Assembly (NCBI RefSeq): GCF_000003195.3
Contig: NC_012876.2
Span: 60,010,407-60,074,406, forward strand
Direction: 5' to 3'
DNA: 64,000 nucleotides
From: Sorghum bicolor
Lineage: Eukaryota; Streptophyta; Magnoliopsida; Poales; Poaceae
A model generated the notes under the pieces. That model saw only the letters and a list, made by a program, of their open reading frames with translations, was not told where the DNA came from and did not search any database. Positions 22,417 to 35,049 of the stretch are shown here, one piece after another; position 1 is the stretch's first letter; each line of letters opens with the position of its first letter. The translations under genes and the position numbers were made by a program.

Positions 22417-25400
22417 ATGGCGCGTCGCCTGATTAGCCCCGCAGCGGCGTGCCGAGGCTGCGGTTTCGTTAGGCCCGGCTTTCTGGCTGCCTTCTCCTCC
22501 TTCCATGTGATTCCACTGCCCCCTATCTAAACTCTTGTCAGCAGTCACTGCCTTCCCCTCTCTGTGTCTCCATTCTTCTTCTTCCAGTCGTCCAGAATTT
22601 TCGATTCTAGTTACCAGGTCAATCTACTTATTAGACCAAGTTAGCATGTATACTAATATGAACTTCGATAGGCACTGCAATTATCATAGACCAGCTGTTT
22701 TTTGCATTGTACATTACATTCATGTTAGATTATATATTGCCGGCTTTGCTGACCGTGGATTCTTCCTCCATGTATTACGCTCTTTCTAGTGCTATTACTG
22801 GTACATGCTTCTTCTGACATAAACAGATAAACTGCTTATTGTCTTGTAGTTGTCGCGACTAAGTGTTATATACTGCAAAAGCCACTTCCTGTAGTCAGTG
22901 ATTGCCTAGTGACCTCCTTCACTTTTTGGCAGTATCGAACCTTGCCATCGTGCTCACCGAAGAGGACTTCCTCAGTAAAGAGTTGCTTTAGCAACACTTA
23001 CAATTTAAGGAAAGAGGTGCCATTCCTTGCTTGTCTTTGTCGGATTCTTACTATAGTTTGTTGAATGCCGTTACCTGCTGTCAGTTATACATCTTTTTGT
23101 GTGTAACCAGCGCTAACATGTACTTTATTTTTTTATCCTATTGCAGGGTTCACGTTGGATAAGATCCGAGCCTCCCTTGTCACTAAATGTTAGTATCTGC
23201 CTTTATGCCAACTATTTATTATCATTATATGATGTATACATTTATGCATATATGTTGTGAACTGCTACTGCTAGGTTAGAAAATAGCTTGGTTCTACGAT
23301 GTGCTAATAAGAATTTTTTTTTAAGTTTCTCTTGTTCTCTCCGAACACACAGGAGAGCTGGATTTCTCTTTTGACTAGTAGGATGTAGTTATAACAGTGT
23401 ATTTCTTTAAATTATTCAACTCGTGGCATGCAATGTGCCTACATGGCTCTTCCATTTATATTTTCCTTACCTCTTTTCATATCCATAATCCAGAGGGCAA
23501 AGTTTGTTGGCAAGAGGACATCTTGTTCTGTTGCAACAGAGCCGCCTCCTGCTGCCACTGAAGAACCAAACATGGATGCCCCCAAGGAGATATTCTTGAA
23601 AGATTACAAGGCCCCTGATTATTATTTTGACACGGTAACTACATAATGCCTTTTCCAATTGCTTTCCTGCACAGCTTTCGTCATTTGAATGTTTGTTGTT
23701 ACAAATTCTCTAGTTGCTGTGCCCTATGTGAGGTTAGCACTAGCAGTTTGGAATCCAGTTTCTTTTGGAATAGCTGTTGTTTTAGAAATCAACACAGTTT
23801 CCAACATAAACCTTTGACATTTACTGTTAAGAAATATATCAGTACAATTTACCCCTATTAGTACTTGAAACTAGTTTTGATGAAAATCTACCATTTTCCC
23901 CCAACTCACTGATCTAGCCTTGCATCCTAGACAAACATGTTCTCAAATGGGGCTAGCATGTAGATAGATATGCACATGCATAGTAATCTACTTATCTTGA
24001 TACCATTAGTCCGTGCTTGGGCTATGTTTCTTGTAAATTGACTGCTGATTCTGATTCCTTGTTATTTTTTTTGCCTGTTTTTTTTCTTCTAATTTTTTAC
24101 TGTCACCTAATTGAACTGCAGGTGGATTTGCAATTTCAACTTGGTGAAGAGAAGACCATAGTTACATCTAAAATAGTTGTATCTCCTGGAGTTGAAGGTC
24201 AATATCTAGCCTTGCAACTATTGTCCTGTACATTCTTTTTATTTGGCAAAATATTATCATATGGTATCTCATCAAGGCCTCTACATCTCTCTTGCATATC
24301 TTTTTCTTCTTCTCCATTATTTTTCCATTTATATCATGAGAAGTAACTTTGGAGCTTAGATGAGCTTCTCGACTTCCTAACTAACTTTCAATTGTAATAT
24401 ATTGTAGCTGGCAACTCAGCTCCACTATTTCTTCATGGGCGTGACCTCAAGCTGTTATCAATCAAAGTCAATGGCACTGAATTAAAGGTGATAATTAGTT
24501 CACATAGCATTTCCGTTGTGTTTAGATGTTTTAAAATCGCAGGATAACTGATTTCTTTGTCATCCTTGTTACAACCAAACTGCTATAGTTTGATCATGAG
24601 TTCGAACATTGATACCCATCTCCTCGTCTTCTTTTTAGATTAGATTCTGTTGGCACATATTTGTACAACAGTAGGTAGGATATATAGCATGTATTTGGGA
24701 AATATGCTGACAGGAATATCATGTTAGTCGCTGGATCCTTGCTCTAGGTGTGAGCAGGATCCTTACTCTCATTGAGAGGATAGCATTGTGTGAGAAATAA
24801 ACCCAGAAAATTGCCCCAACTCAGTGTGCTATCCTCTCAATGAGAGTAAGGATCCTGCTCACACCTAGAGCAAGGATCCAGCGACTAACATATCACACTA
24901 TTACCAACAAATGGTGGGAAGAAACTTGTTTGGTTCCAACTCAGAATGATTGTATAATCAATAATCTTTCCAAGGGGAGAAAAGGTAAATCAGATGGAGG
25001 CTTGCACTTGAATTGCACTGGACAGACAACAGGGGGGCTCATATGTTTGAAAAATTTGAAGGGACTGTGATGAGATGACAGAGGCATTTCCAGAGAAATA
25101 GTAGTATATAGTAACATTCGGCAATAGCCAAGTGGTCTCTTGTGGTTTGTGACATTAGATTACCTGCTCCATTCTATCATGTTTTCCTTTGCACTGTTGG
25201 TATCGGCAGTGAGTTAGTGGGATACTGTATATTTCACTGGATTTCTATCCTTCAAATATTTCTTAGTATGACAGGGATTACCTAATACACAACACAGTTA
25301 TCAGAAACCCTGCTGCAGTTAATACGTATTCTTTTCTTTGAAAAAGTTTTGCCTAAAAACATACATTTATTCTCTCATTTTGTTCCTCACCTGCCTGTCT

Positions 25401-28400
25401 CAACTTGATTATTAGGGTGAAGAGTATAAAGTCAATTCTCGCCATCTGACACTTTTAACACCACCTGCTGGCGTATTCAACTTGGAAATAGTTACAGAAA
25501 TATATCCTCAGCTAAACACATCATTGGAGGTATTGACTGCTTTTAGAGGGATACAATCCTACCAGCTAATCATTAGATATAATGTAGGCTAACTGCTAGT
25601 GTATCTTTTACTCTAATTTCTTGTACAGGGGCTGTACAAGTCTACTGGTAACTTCTGCACTCAGTGTGAAGCAGAAGGGTTTCGGAAGATTACCTTCTTT
25701 CAGGTAGGTCTTACTTTCAGTAAAATTACTATATAGAATGGTGTTAAGGACTTAAGGTTTACCTACTGTTTATTAAAATCAGATGTCGTATATTGATTCA
25801 TGTTTGCTTGTGGTTTTATATATGACGCATCAAATGTCATGCTGTCTCTATAAGTACGATCTTTCATGAGGTGTTGATATTTGATTAATACATGTTCTGT
25901 ATTTGGAAATGTTGAATGTTATCACAGGATCGCCCGGATGTTATGGCAAAATATACTTGCCGTATTGAAGCTGATAAAACTTTGTATCCAGTATTATTGT
26001 CCAATGGGAATCTTATTGAGCAGGGAGACCTTGAGGTATGCTAGCTTCCCAAGTCCTAATGCAATCATCACTCAGTAGAGCTAAGAAAGGGACAACCACT
26101 GTATGCCATTTTTCTTTTTTGCATTGTAGGGTGGAAAGCATTATGCACTGTGGGAGGATCCCTTCAAGAAACCAAGCTACCTGTTTGCTCTAGTTGCTGG
26201 TCAGCTGGGATGCCGGGAGGATTCATTTGTTACATGCTCTGGCCGCAACGTAACACTAAGAATTTGGACTCCTGCCCAAGATTTACCAAAAACAGCACAT
26301 GCTATGTATTCTCTCAAAGCAGCAATGAAGTGGGATGAGGAGGTTGCTCCAGATTCATTGCCTATAATTTCCTTGCAGTTTCTTTAGTTCCAATTGGATA
26401 GCTGATTCAGTTCTACCTCTTCATACCACCTGCCAGGTCTTTGGTCTGGAGTATGATCTTGATTTATTCAACATTGTTGTTGTTCCCGATTTCAATATGT
26501 AAGTTCTTTTCCCATTATTATCACCATGCTGCAGTATATTCGGGAATGCTTTTTTATAGGGGTGTGGGTTTAACTTGTGGAACTTGATACTTTGGTTAAA
26601 TGTTAATAAGCCAATTGCCCAGTTGTACAATATAGCATGACCCAAACTGTCTGTTGATAAAGGTAACTCTGTTAATTGCAGGGGAGCAATGGAAAACAAG
26701 AGCTTGAATGTAAGATTTCACCTTTCCTTGGAAAATTCCGAACATCAATGTGTTTTTAACACTGGTTTATGAATGGACAGATATTTCAATCTAGACTTGT
26801 GTTGGCATCACCAGAGACTGCCACTGATGGTGATTATGCTGCAATTTTGGGTGTTGTTGGACATGAGGTACATACATTTGTAGATATATCCGCTCTTTCT
26901 TTTTTTTAGTGAATTCAATTATACTTACAGGCCGTTGCTTTTCCAGTATTTCCACAACTGGACTGGGAATAGGTAACTGTCTTCATGATATCACAATAAT
27001 AGATATTCTTTTTATTTGCAATTATGCTATCATAATAACTTGTATTTAATTCCTTCATGACTGATTGAATGATTAATATTTGTTCATCTTTTCACTTTTT
27101 TCTTTTATTCTCATTAATTGGTGCTTTTCCTGATGAGATTAAAGCCATGGCAAGCTATAGCTTGGGATGGTTGAATGGAAATGTTCCTTTTTTGTCCTAA
27201 CAAAAGGAATGATTTCCTTATCTCTATGCTGTTGCAGAGTAACTTGCCGTGATTGGTTCCAGCTAACCCTGAAAGAAGGACTGACCGTTTTCAGGGATCA
27301 GGTACTCAAGCAGTCGGTCATGTGTTAGTTGCTGCAAGTTTGTTTGTTCATCTTACTCTTCTAATTAAATTATTTGTGTAGGAGTTCTCTTCGGATCTTG
27401 GCTGTCGTACGGTAAAACGTATTGCTGATGTCTCCAAACTCAGAATCTATCAATTCCCACAGGTTTTATTGATATATACTCTATCAGCATATTCTTGTTA
27501 GATTATTTTGACCAACATGTGGTTTCTTCCCTTATATCCAGGATGCTGGGCCTATGGCACATCCTATCCGCCCTCATTCCTATATCAAGGTGCTAATGCT
27601 TAATTGCTCTGTGATTTGAATTCATTTACTCTATGTTGCTTTGAACCAGAAATAAAGAGATGGTTTGTAACTTTTTAAATTTCACTGGCAGATGGACAAC
27701 TTCTATACTGGTGAGTTTTGCTGTCTCTAAAATTGGCTGCATACAGTGAGATGCACAAAACCATCAACTGATTTATTATCCATCCTCTGTTGAACCATTG
27801 AAACCTTATCTGATGAATCTACCCCTGGCGACTTTGATTATGAATAACTTGGCAGTGACGGTACGTATTTTTCATCCTGTCCCCTGTAAAGCAATTACTG
27901 AGATTTAATGATTAAAGCTCTGACATTATTTTTTGTTGCTTTCTTTGTTCCTTCATCCAACCATCATGGGATTCATCTCAGGTTTACGAGAAGGTTTGTT
28001 TATGCAACTTTTTTCAATTTCCATGCATTGATAGAAAATGGCAATGAGATGTGACCAGGACATGTATTTGCTATAGGGTGCTGAAGTTGTCAGAATGTAC
28101 AAGACCATGTTTGGAGCGTCAGGGTTCCGAAAGGTAAAATTCGAGCTTCGACCTAAAATGTGAGGGTACAAGTGTTTGAACTGTAGTTTATTTGGAGATA
28201 ACCATTGCCAGGAAGTTAACTAGCCTAAGTCGGTCTGGATGGATAATGAGGCAAAGAGGGTCCAAGTATGGCCCTATCTAACAAATAATATCCAATTCCA
28301 ATCCTATCTCTAATTGACATAAATCTAATATTACCTCTAACTGATCCAATCCCCATAGTTGATCCTATGGGCTCCTGGACCCCTAGTTGACACCCCATAA

Positions 28401-31400
28401 CGAGTGTACAATGTCATCTCCATTTAAACTTTAGCATGATCTCTAATAGACTTCCTCACTTCCATGACCATTACTTTTCTAATTATATGTCAGCAAAAAA
28501 CATAAACAATATGAAATTACTGTTTGTGTAAATCTGCACTTAACTATTTATAATTATATGCTGCAAGCTAAGCTAACTTTTATCCATATCAGTGACCATA
28601 GCTTCAAGATTTTCCTTAAAGAATTTCTTTGTGCATCATAGTTCTACAATAAGTTGACATTTCTTAAATTTATAAGAAAAATTCGTGGCATTACCTTGTA
28701 CCGTGAATCCTGTGCATGTAATGTTTCTCATGGGATGGGATGTCTCCTTCTGTTGTTGAATGTCTGGTACATTGTTATACACATATTTGGTTTATTTACA
28801 CATTTTCCCCTGCAGGGCATGGATCTTTATTTCCAAAGGCATGATGGGCAAGCTGTCACTTGTGAAGACTTCTATGCAGCCATGTGTGATGCAAATAATG
28901 CACAACTGCCAAACTTTTTACAATGGTAGAACGCTTATATTTCAATCATGTTTTTTTAGGGTTACTTGTTGTGATCACTATCTAATTGTAAACCATCCAA
29001 TAGGTACTCTCAAGCAGGTACGCCTATAGTCAAGGTGGCATCTTCATATGATCCTAGTTCTCAGACATTCTCTTTGAAATTTAGGTAAGCTTCCACATTC
29101 TGTGGGTGACCTTTAATATTTAGGATTAGATATATGTTGAACTATCGTTCCAAATTCTCTATTTACATTCATTTCCATTGATGCTAGTGCACATGGGTTT
29201 TACATACCCTGATAATGTTTCTTCCTATATTGTAGTAATGGGTGAAAACAGTACATTTCTAAACCATCTGCCTTTTCTATTTTCAGCCAAGAAGTACCAC
29301 CCACTCCTGGCCAACCAGTTAAGGAGCCTATGTTTATACCTGTTGCTGTTGGGCTTGTTGACCCTACTGGAAAAGATATGCCCCTCACTTCCGTTTACAG
29401 TGATGGAACTCTCCAAACACTCTCTACTGATGGCCAGCCAGTCTTCACTACTGTGCTGCAGTTTAAAAAGGTAAAAGGCAACCGTGATTATTTTCTTTCA
29501 AGCTTTCCCCTCAAGAAATGAACTTAATTAGGATGCTTTGATTTGTGAATCTTTTGCATATTGTGCAGTTAGGATGGTATTTGTTCATTCAGTGTTGATA
29601 CTCTGCTACAATTGCGGCCATTTATTATTATTTTTATTTACATTCATTCAGAAGCCCTTTGTAAGACCTTCAAATTATGTGCAATAAGACTTTTAGTCTG
29701 TAACTGGCCTGTGGTTGCCTGTACTTAGGCACCAATAGTTATATCAAATTTAAGCGTCTCTTGACATTTCTTTTTCTGATTCTCGAATGTGCTTTTATGT
29801 TATTCAGAAGGAAGAAGAGTTTATATTTAAGAACATTCCCGAGAGGCCAGTTCCTTCTTTGTTGAGGGGATATAGTGCTCCTGTCCGTCTAGATTCTGAT
29901 CTCAGTGAGAGTGACCTATTTTTCTTGCTTGCCAATGACTCAGATGAATTTAACAGGTATGTTCTGGATCACAATGCTAAAGATATTTTTGTTTTCTATT
30001 AAAGAGTTCAATCTGATGATCTATCTATTCCCTAGATGGGAAGCTGGCCAAGTTTTGGCACGTAAGTTGATGCTCAGTCTTGTAGCTGACTTCCAGCAAC
30101 AGAAAACACTGGCCCTAAATCCAAAATTTGTTGATGGGATTAGATCAATTCTGCGCAACACAAGCTTGGATAAGGTAAATTATTTGCGGCTATTGTAATC
30201 TATAGGATACACTTTGATTATAAAATAGCTAATTGTAATCTGTTACAGGAATTCATTGCGAAAGCAATAACTTTGCCTGGTCAAGGGGAGATTATGGATA
30301 TGATGGAAGTTGCAGATCCTGATGCAGTTCATGCTGTCCGTAACTTTATTAAGAAGGAGCTTGCCTTGCAACTCAAAGATGATCTTCTTGCAGCTGTAAG
30401 TGGCACCGTCCAAGTTGCTATTATCTCTGTACCAAAAAACTTGGCATTCTAGTTTTGTTCCAAGTCAAACTATCTTAAGTTTGCCAACTTTATATAAAAA
30501 ATGTATCGATATTTATATTAACAAATAAGTACTGTTAGATCCATCACGGAACATATTTTTCATAGTATACCTATTTGGTGTCATAAATGCTGACAATCTT
30601 CTCTATAAACTTGGTCAAACTTAAAGTAGTTTAGACTTAGCATAAATCTAGAAGACATGTTATTTGGGATGGACATAGTATTTGTTTGTGTGATTCTTGT
30701 CCCCCATGTATCAGCTTTTCATTTTAACTTTTTGTCAGGTGAAAAGCAACAGGAGTTCTGAGGCTTACACATTTGACCATGATAGTATGGCTCGCCGTGC
30801 ATTGAAAAATACATGCCTTGGTATGTTTTTCTTTGGCAAACTTATTGTGCTCCAACTGAGGAATCACGTTTGAGAGAACATCACCTAATGCAAGTCTTCT
30901 GATGTTCCTTGTAGCATACCTTGCATCATTGAATGAGCCAGATTTCACTGAGCTTGCACTGCATGAGTACAAGTCTGCGACTAACATGACAGAGCAGTTT
31001 GCTGCATTAGCAGCATTATCCCAAAATCCAGGCCCAGTTCGTGATGATGCCCTCTTGGATTTCTATAACAAGTGGCAGGATGACTACTTGGTAAGATACA
31101 TGACTTCTTTTGATAGATGTTTTTATGAACTAATGTAGCATACAGGTTCTTAGAAAAAAAAATGTAGCGCACAAATTAAGTGGTTACCTGTTGTTTGTTT
31201 GTTTTGCTCTAATAGGTTGTAAGCAAGTGGTTTGCTCTTCAAGCTACTTCAGAGATTCCTGGAAATGTTGCAAATGTTCAGAAGTTGCTGTCTCACCCTG
31301 CTTTCGACATGAGGAATCCCAACAAGGTTGGTGGTGCCATCAGCTTAAATTTTCATGTGGACTTTGAGCACCTAACTAAAATTTGCTAAAAAAAACTCAG

Positions 31401-32111
31401 GTTTACTCGCTAATCGGTGGATTCTGTGGCTCACCTGTGAACTTCCACGCGAAAGATGGATCTGGGTACAAGTTCTTGGGTGAAATTGTTTTGCAGCTTG
31501 ACAAGATAAACCCTCAGGTTAATGTCAAGTACCTCCTGTAATTTGTGCCACGCTCAAATGTTTGAAGAATTATTAGCTAATGTGGTTTGTTCGTGGGTGT
31601 GAAATCAGGTGGCCTCCCGCATGGTTTCAGCATTTTCTCGGTGGAGGCGATATGACAAGACCAGACAAGATCTTGCCAAGGTGACGTACTCTCTCCGTCC
31701 TAAAATAACTATCATTCTCGCTTCCCAAAAAATAATTTTGATTAAATATATATTAAAAATATTAATATTTATATTACATAATTAGTATCAATGGAAAGAT
31801 CTTTGAGTCTAGTTTTTCAACAAATTCATTTAGAGATATAAGTATTGCACATATTTTATACAAATCGAGTCAAACTTGTGTTACGAAAACCGAAAACGAC
31901 ACTTAATTTGGGACGGAGGGAGTATTTGTCTGCAGTCTATGTAGAGTCCAATTGATAGGGCAATTTTTTTCAGGGAAAAAAAAAGATAGGGCAATGGTAG
32001 TAACACCACCTTGCTTCATTTGTGGTGCAGGCCCAGCTGGAGATGATCGTGTCGGCCAATGGACTCTCCGAAAACGTGTACGAGATTGCTTCAAAAAGCT
32101 TGGCGGGTTAG
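22417..32111 (+). CDS. MPA1: PepN-type M1 zinc aminopeptidase, 33 exons
   Basis: The product removes N-terminal residues from peptides; the Arabidopsis relative (MPA1, At1g63770) is needed in meiosis. Proposed coding exons run 22417-22506, 22933-23016, 23147-23188, 23494-23634, 24122-24197, 24408-24487, 25416-25529, 25629-25703, 25928-26035, 26130-26342, 26437-26498, 26682-26709, 26781-26867, 26947-26972, 27238-27301, 27382-27462, 27542-27589, 27692-27710, 27856-27860, 27982-27993, 28077-28133, 28816-28925, 29004-29084, 29287-29470, 29808-29956, 30036-30174, 30249-30395, 30739-30820, 30915-31090, 31216-31326, 31401-31517, 31609-31680, 32031-32111. All are GT-AG and sum to 2961 bp (986 residues). 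Visible are GAMEN (363-367), HEYFH (399-403), zinc ligand E422 after 18 residues, and VYEKG with Y483. Y483 lies 84 residues after the first His, as I recall for E. coli PepN. The first 80 residues are basic and Ser-rich, perhaps an organelle transit peptide. Exons 1-3 are the least certain. Confidence 0.93.
24722..24890. mobile_element. 169-bp perfect-hairpin element in aminopeptidase intron 6
   Basis: The arms at 24721-24785 and 24827-24891 are exact reverse complements over 65 bp, separated by a 41-bp loop. The termini are TGTTAG and CTAACA. A perfect 5-bp direct repeat TATCA lies at 24717-24721 and 24891-24895. TG...CA ends with a 5-bp duplication are an LTR-integrase-like signature, yet the body is a foldback. 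There is no coding capacity. The arms have not diverged, so the insertion is recent or gene-converted. Confidence 0.75.
27692..27993 (+). other. Microexon cluster (19, 5 and 12 nt) of the aminopeptidase
   Basis: Three consecutive tiny exons are inferred: 27692-27710 (MDNFYT plus one base), 27856-27860 (TGACG) and 27982-27993 (codons for VYEK). Each has AG before and GT after. Joined, they give the family-conserved run MDNFYTVTVYEKG with no gap. Skipping the 5-nt exon would shift the frame, and skipping the 12-nt exon would delete the catalytic tyrosine. Confidence 0.85.
31689..31922. mobile_element. Stowaway MITE in the last aminopeptidase intron
   Basis: The ends are CTCTCTCCGTCCTAAAATAA and TTTGGGACGGAGGGAG. 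TA flanks it at 31687-31688 and 31923-31924. It is 234 bp and starts 8 bp after the exon-32 donor. Confidence 0.85.
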
Positions 32112-32197
32112 TTTTGGGCAGTTCCAGGGTAGTGCCGAGTGCCGAGTGGTTGTGCTTAACTGAAAATCTCTTTTGTTGGCAAAATGACAAGTAGAGT

Positions 32198-32203
32198 AAT
32201 AAA
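32198..32203 (+). promoter_or_regulatory. Candidate polyadenylation signal of the aminopeptidase gene
   Basis: AATAAA lies 87 bp after the stop codon, in a T/G-rich stretch. The use of this site is inferred. Confidence 0.4.
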
Positions 32204-33583
32204 CAGGCGTGCTGAAGTTGCATGAACTGAACAAATATAGTGTGATGACTGATGATGCCCGCTTTGTGGGGGTTTGGATCATGCATACGCTCGTCTGTTG
32301 GAATGCAAAACTGCTGGTTTTTACCTCCTGCGCTCAACGGGCCGCTGTGGCCTGTGGGGCAGAAAACACCTGCAGGCTGCAGCACAATGGGTTCTGTCTC
32401 GATCGGTCTTGTGGAGCCCTAAGCTCCAACCCTTTTGCTTTGCTGGCAGCTCTGGAGGGTTTGGAGATTTCCAGCCATGCCCAGGCTCTTCTAGCACACT
32501 CCAGCAGGTTCAGTGAGTGGTTTTGGCTGATTAGTTGCCACCGTATTTTGTTTAGTTTGCTAGTCTTAAGAAAACAAAGATTTTAGTGATTTGTAGATTT
32601 TATTCATCTGTAGATGCACAGAGCCAGGCATGTGTGTGTTGGTTAGGTATCGGAGCAGCAAGCAAGCCGAAAGCGATTGGGCGCTGGTGGTGGGATAGGA
32701 ATAGGATTGGAATATGGGATGGGACGGAAACGAAAGTTTTCGTGAGTCGTGACGGTGCGCACGGTACAAATGGGTAGACGCGACCGGAAGAGAAGACAGG
32801 ACCGGGCTAAAAGCTCTTTTAGAGTTGCGCGTCGAAACCGTGTGAGCGAGCGTGCGGGTGTGGTGCCCGCCACACGGCATATCTGATCTCTCGACAGTGG
32901 AAGTATCAGCACGGGACCCCGGGATAGCATCAGTCATCAAGCAGCCTGGCTGTCTTGAGTTTATTAGCTGCATTTGTCAATCATTTAGTAGTATTTTTCT
33001 CTAACAACAAATCAGTAAAAATTACTTTCTATCATGACTTATCAGCTAAACAAACATGTAGCATAGTCCAATCGCAGGCTAGTCTCTTGACTCTTGTTGA
33101 GTCTTTGACCATGGGTATATTCGCATATTGTTGTACTAGTTCGGTGATTGGAGGAGTCTTTGACGAGGAGATTGTCCAATACATACATAACAGCAAACAT
33201 CTTTTGATTGGAGGAGAGGAGAGTATCTGAGGAAGAGCCTGTGTCCAATAACCAAGCCGAATACCATCCAAGGAGTGGATGGAGTACACAAAGTACAGTC
33301 ATTTTTTTGGACAGTCAATAAAACTTAACCACTAAGAAAAATACTATTGATAGGGAGGAGAGTACAGAAAGAAGAAACGGACGCCCACGCAGCCGTCCGT
33401 TCAAACGTAACGGCCCAAGGAAGAAGAAACCGATGAGCAGCCTTTTCTTTACTCCCATTTATTTACTTTATTTTACCACAACCATATGCAGCGTTGCAAC
33501 GCAACCGTCCAGCGTCCATCCGTCCCAAGGCCAGCCGCCCCCTCCCCAACTGACAGGTGAGCCCCACCCCTCAACTCCTCCCA
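32204..33583. other. Intergenic between aminopeptidase and C2 gene
   Basis: The left part may be aminopeptidase 3' UTR. About 32940-33320 resembles decayed MITE sequence. About 33370-33583 is the upstream region of the C2 gene. No further gene was seen. Confidence 0.5.
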
Positions 33584-33592
33584 CTATTTATA
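33584..33592 (+). promoter_or_regulatory. TATA box of the C2-domain gene
   Basis: CTATTTATA sits in a C/T-rich stretch 141 bp before the chosen start codon. It argues that transcription starts near 33620, so an in-frame ATG at 33433 is not the start. Confidence 0.65.
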
Positions 33593-33732
33593 CCCTCCCC
33601 CCCCTCCCGTCGGCAACTTCCCATCAGCGATCCGTCTCGACTTCTCGAGTGTCCCATCTCACCTCACCTCATTCGATTCCATCCCCACCGCCAGCCGCCA
33701 CAGGCAAGGCAAGGCAAAAGCAGCCGCGCGCC

Positions 33733-34605
33733 ATGGGCTCCCGCTACGAGGTGGAGGTGACGGTGGGGTCGGCGAGCAACCTGAAGAACGTCAACTGGCG
33801 GAACGGCGACCTGAGGCCGTACGCCGTGCTGTGGGTGGACGACGGGCCCAAGTGCTCCACCCGCGTCGACCCCGACAACGGCGAGGACCCCGTGTGGGAC
33901 GACAGGGTCGTGGTCCCTGTCCCTCCCGCCTCCGCCGCGCGCCTCGGCGACGCCGTCCTCCACGTCGACGTCGTCCACGCCGCCGACGCCGACGCCGACG
34001 CCGACGAGGTCAAGCCGCTCGTCGGCTCCGCGCGCCTCCCGCTCCGCGACGTCCTCGACGACGCCGGCGGCGTCGGCGTCGGCGGGCCTAAGGTCTCCCG
34101 CACCCTCAGGCTGAAGCGGCCCTCGGGCCGCCCGCAGGGCCGGGTCGAGGTCCGCGTCGCCGTCCGCGAGGCGCCGCCGCCGCCAAGCTACTACGACCCG
34201 AGCCCGTACCCGGCGCCCGCGTACGGGAACCCCGCCGCCGCCCGGGACCCGTACTACGCGGCGCCGCCGGCGTATGGAGGACAGCCGCCGTACGCCGCGC
34301 CGCCGGTGGGGTACCCGGCTGCCGCCGCCGCCGCCGCTCCTCCTCCATACGGTGGTGGTTATGGAGCCGCTCCTGCGGCGGCGTATACGTACGGGGATCC
34401 TGCGGCTGCTCCAGCTGCCCAGAAGAGCAGCAAGATGGGGATGGGGACGGGGCTGGCCGTCGGCGCCGCGGCGGGGCTGCTGGGCGGCTTGGCGCTGGCG
34501 GAAGGGGCGAGCTACGTGGAGGACAAGTTCGAGGATCACGTCGCCGAGAAGGTGGAGGAGGAGACGTTCGGCGACGGCGACGGAGACTACGACGACGATT
34601 ACTAG
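33733..34605 (+). CDS. C2-domain protein, SRC2/BAP-like, single exon
   Basis: It encodes 290 residues. Residues 1-145 form a plant small-C2 domain starting [19 protein letters not shown], with acidic loop residues around 35-57 ([14 protein letters not shown]). Such domains bind phospholipid, often in a calcium-dependent way. Residues 147-230 are a Pro/Tyr/Ala/Gly-rich linker. Residues 235-257 form a glycine/alanine-rich hydrophobic segment, a likely C-terminal membrane anchor. The tail is acidic and ends GDYDDDY. The order C2, PY-rich linker, anchor fits SRC2-type stress and membrane-traffic proteins. An Asp-Ala run (85-91) interrupts the C2 sandwich. The start at 33733 has a strong context (GCCATGGG) and follows the TATA box. 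GC content is very high. A hAT-like MITE begins 66 bp after the stop codon. The exact orthologue is not assigned. Confidence 0.9.
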   Translation: MGSRYEVEVTVGSASNLKNVNWRNGDLRPYAVLWVDDGPKCSTRVDPDNGEDPVWDDRVVVPVPPASAARLGDAVLHVDVVHAADADADADEVKPLVGSARLPLRDVLDDAGGVGVGGPKVSRTLRLKRPSGRPQGRVEVRVAVREAPPPPSYYDPSPYPAPAYGNPAAARDPYYAAPPAYGGQPPYAAPPVGYPAAAAAAAPPPYGGGYGAAPAAAYTYGDPAAAPAAQKSSKMGMGTGLAVGAAAGLLGGLALAEGASYVEDKFEDHVAEKVEEETFGDGDGDYDDDY

Positions 34606-34670
34606 AAGCAAAGCAGGAGACGTGCACCCGAGTGCGGAGCATCAAACCGAATTCCTGAGACAACCCCAAT

Positions 34671-35049
34671 CAGTGGCGGATCTAGAAACGAGCTACACCC
34701 CGGGCTAACTAATAGCAGCCACCATGTAACTGTTTGCTTTATCCAAACACAAACCATATACTGATTAATATATACTCCTCTGTCCACGAAAGAGCCAATT
34801 TTTAGAGTTGTCATAAATCAAACTTTTTAGAACTAGACAAGACCTACAGCGAAGACGAGGAAGCGAGATGGCGCCGAGGTTGGGACTTCAGGGCTGTGTA
34901 GGGCTTTAATTGCCTGCTCGAATGGGGTTGGGCCTTCAAGAACAGACTGCCGAGGGAAAAACTCTACATATGTGTATTTACGTATTTTTGGTCTCACCCC
35001 GGGCTGCAGCCCCCCTAGCCCGGGGTGCAGGGGTGCAGATCCGCCCCTG
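34671..35049. mobile_element. hAT-like MITE in the C2-gene 3' region
   Basis: The left end is CAGTGGCGGATCTAG and the right end AGATCCGCCCCTG. A perfect 8-bp duplication ACCCCAAT lies at 34663-34670 and 35050-35057. GC-rich palindromic ends enclose an AT-rich core that includes a Stowaway-like scrap at about 34776. It shares GCCCCCCTAGCCC with the element at 18017. Confidence 0.8.

Noticed and set aside
24840..25070. Plus-strand frame beginning in the intronic hairpin
   Set aside because: It lies within the aminopeptidase intron and its first part is the foldback arm. There is no coding signal.
33433..33732. Upstream in-frame start for the C2 protein
   Set aside because: It lies before the TATA box at 33584 and adds low-complexity Pro/Ser sequence unlike the C2 family. 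The start at 33733 has better context.
33664..34611. Minus-strand frame of 315 codons opposite the C2 gene
   Set aside because: Antisense shadow of a very GC-rich exon. It is Arg/Gly/Val-rich with no promoter or domain.
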